64,000 nucleotides of DNA from positions 2,200,651 through 2,264,650 of the forward strand of contig JABAKD010000008.1 in assembly GCA_012845835.1 (NCBI GenBank). The letters run 5' to 3'. Positions 62,501 to 64,000 of this stretch are shown in pieces. The DNA comes from Undaria pinnatifida (Eukaryota; Sar; Phaeophyceae; Laminariales; Alariaceae). Below the pieces are notes generated by a model, which searched no databases, had not been told where the DNA came from, and saw nothing but the letters and a program-made list of their open reading frames with translations. Both the position numbers and the translations under genes were made by a program. Every line of letters begins with the position of its first letter. Positions within the stretch are counted from its first letter, which is position 1.

Positions 62501-62881
62501 ATGAGTGGGTGTATTTTTCGACACTCGTTTCCCTGTGCAGAGCTCTAAGAAGGGATCGTACCAAGTACGAAGTATGTAGTTAATAGCACACCGGTGGCAT
62601 ATGGCGTTTGCCCCACCCACTACTAAAAGGAACGGATTTACCCAGTTAGACTGAAACGCCCTTAGAATCGCACCCACGTTTTTTGGAGCGAAAGTGCTTG
62701 CAAATACGTAGTGCGGGATCATTTTCGCGGCAGCGAAAAGCGATAAACCCCCCTTACAGCACTTCACTCGCGATTTTGGGGACAAAAACAATAATTGATT
62801 TGTTGATTGTGGTTGGGTATGATACACCAAATACGATGGTTGACGGTAGCAGGGACCTACAGTACTATTGACAGAAGATTG
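59521..62881. other. Unassigned intergenic DNA
   Basis: An R3-like block lies at 61715-61820. Overlapping ORFs at 60397-60752 have mixed composition but no recognisable domain. The rest shows nothing I can assign. Confidence 0.35.
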
Positions 62882-63151
62882 TGTTAAGATACGGCCTCGA
62901 AAGGCCTGGGAGTATCCGAATTTGATATCATTTGGATGGGTTTCGTATGATAAGGTTGGCGGTTTATATTCGGGGAAGTTAGGATTTAGATCGGAGGCAC
63001 GCGCCTCCGATCTCAGAAGCTATCCCGGGCTCGGGTGGAAACGAACAAAGCTACATCTCTACGAAGGAACGAAAGTGAGTACTCTCCGAGAACCTGCTCA
63101 ATTGGCAGACCTGCAGGGGGCACTCTGTGTCCCCCACCCTTGAATTTCACA
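62882..63151 (+). repeat. TRIM 5' LTR
   Basis: This 270-bp LTR contains a stem GGCCT-CGAA-AGGCC near its start and an inverted repeat GATCGGAGGC / GCCTCCGATC around ACGC near its middle. Confidence 0.93.
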
Positions 63152-63588
63152 TGTGGCGTCGACGGCAGGACAGAAAAAAGGGAGGTTTTTCGCATGACTT
63201 CTCCCTTGTGTTAGCGCCTGTGTCCCCCTCTATATCGAGGAGGGCTCGCCTCGCCATAGTACCTTTTCTGTGGTTGGTTTACCGTAGAGCCTTTCCTGCC
63301 CCCCCCCGCCACACCGGCGGCATGCGGCAGGTTCTAGAGCCTTTTCTGCCCCCCCGCCACGCCGGCGGCATGCGGCAGGTTTTTGATGAGTGACTATTGC
63401 CTTGCTGTAGGGTCTGCTTTTCTTTCTACTGCTTTTCTTCGCGTGTTCCTGGCTCCATAGCCAGACGGTTAGAGGTGTGGGAGTGGGTTTTGAGGAGCCG
63501 CATCTTCGACTCATGGTCTAGTTCGTAGAACCGGAGTTTCCCCGAATCTCCCATATTTCTGCATATGCGACTCATCAGGGTGGGCTAG

Positions 63589-63858
63589 TGTTAAGATACG
63601 GCCTCGAAAGGCCTGAGAGTATCCGAATTTGATATCATTTGGATGGGTTTCGTATGATAAGGTTGGCGGTTTATATTCGGGGAAGTTAGGATTTAGATCG
63701 GAGGCACGCGCCTCCGATCTCAGAAGCTATCCCGGGCTCGGGTGGAAACGAACAAAGCTACATCTCTACGAAGGAACGAAAGTGAGTACTCTCCGAGAAC
63801 CTGCTCAATTGGCAGACCTGCAGGGGGCACTCTGTGTCCCCCACCCTTTAATTTCACA
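63589..63858 (+). repeat. TRIM 3' LTR
   Basis: Identical to the 5' LTR except G-to-A near position 29 and G-to-T near the end (CTTTAATTTCACA). It is preceded by CAGGGTGGGCTAG, the candidate polypurine tract region. Confidence 0.93.
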
Positions 63859-64000
63859 ATTGGCTTTATTTTTGTGGGAAGTTCATATTGCGGGATATCC
63901 TCGGTTGGGCGGCATTTTCCGTTGTGTTCGTGCAGCCTTGCCCACTAGATTTGTCCGTCGTTGATGAGAGGCTTGATGACTACATGGATGCCCGATGAGG

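Larger units (their letters stand above)
62882..63858 (+). mobile_element. Complete TRIM (miniature LTR retrotransposon)
   Basis: This 977-bp element has two 270-bp LTRs (62882-63151, 63589-63858; TGTTAAG...TTTCACA) that I find to differ at two positions. It is flanked by the 4-bp target duplication ATTG (62878-62881 and 63859-63862). The primer-binding site TGGCGTCGACGGCAGGA starts 2 nt after the 5' LTR. The 437-bp interior has no gag, protease, RT, RNase H or integrase coding. It must therefore be mobilised by another element's proteins. The LTR similarity and intact target duplication imply recent insertion. Confidence 0.92.

Overview
The window looks like nuclear DNA of a brown alga (Phaeophyceae) or a close stramenopile relative. 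This is an inference from several features. Genes are sparse and embedded in repeats. Spliceosomal introns are GT-AG and up to several kilobases long. TTAGGG-type telomeric repeats occur. An ankyrin-repeat protein carries a W-R-R-R-G-W-L-V-M-L-R motif that I associate with ectocarpalean ankyrin proteins. Trinucleotide and G/C homopolymer microsatellites are abundant. Nothing looks bacterial: there are no operons, Shine-Dalgarno sites or CRISPR arrays.

Three protein genes are well supported. (1) A single-exon ankyrin-repeat gene on the minus strand at 6060-7922. (2) A three-exon minus-strand gene for the kinetochore protein Spc24 at 41106-50106, with a coiled coil in exons 1-2 and the globular Ndc80-complex domain in exon 3. 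Its 6.75-kb first intron is full of repeats and holds one decayed copy of exon 2, possibly two. (3) A four-exon plus-strand gene for an animal-type acyl-CoA delta-9 desaturase at 50711-57519, with all ten di-iron ligands and a C-terminal KxKxx ER-retrieval motif. Genes 2 and 3 are divergent, with start codons 604 bp apart, so they probably share a promoter region. A His/Asn/Gly-rich ORF at 31984-33675 and a few other ORFs are possible genes of unknown function.

The rest is mostly mobile DNA. Two groups of very small LTR retroelements without coding capacity stand out: a 977-bp TRIM-type element (62882-63858, 270-bp LTRs differing at 2 positions; an older copy on the minus strand at 14834-16255) and a SMART-like element with LTRs of only about 84 bp (tandem array 22038-22682). 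They share a primer-binding-site sequence, form a chimera at 14286-15105, and the SMART-like array sits inside an interstitial telomeric repeat tract (21885-22037 and 22683-22735). Also present are tRNA-derived SINEs (10295-10606, 52238-52550), a Tc1/mariner MITE (24950-25133), a family of about 90-bp piggyBac-like MITEs, decayed non-LTR reverse-transcriptase remnants (26450-27735, 37775-38510, 48035-48240), at least four unclassified dispersed families, and many micro- and minisatellites.

Layout: 1-6059 repeats; 6060-7922 ankyrin gene; 7923-31700 repeats, small LTR elements, MITE and retroelement remnants; 31700-35120 low-complexity ORFs; 35121-40900 repeats and a LINE remnant; 41106-50106 Spc24; 50711-57519 desaturase; 57520-62880 mostly unassigned; 62882-63858 TRIM. 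Two less expected signals are a roughly 70-nt element shared downstream of the stop codons of the ankyrin and Spc24 genes, and 15 exact copies of the 9-bp palindrome TACCWGGTA.
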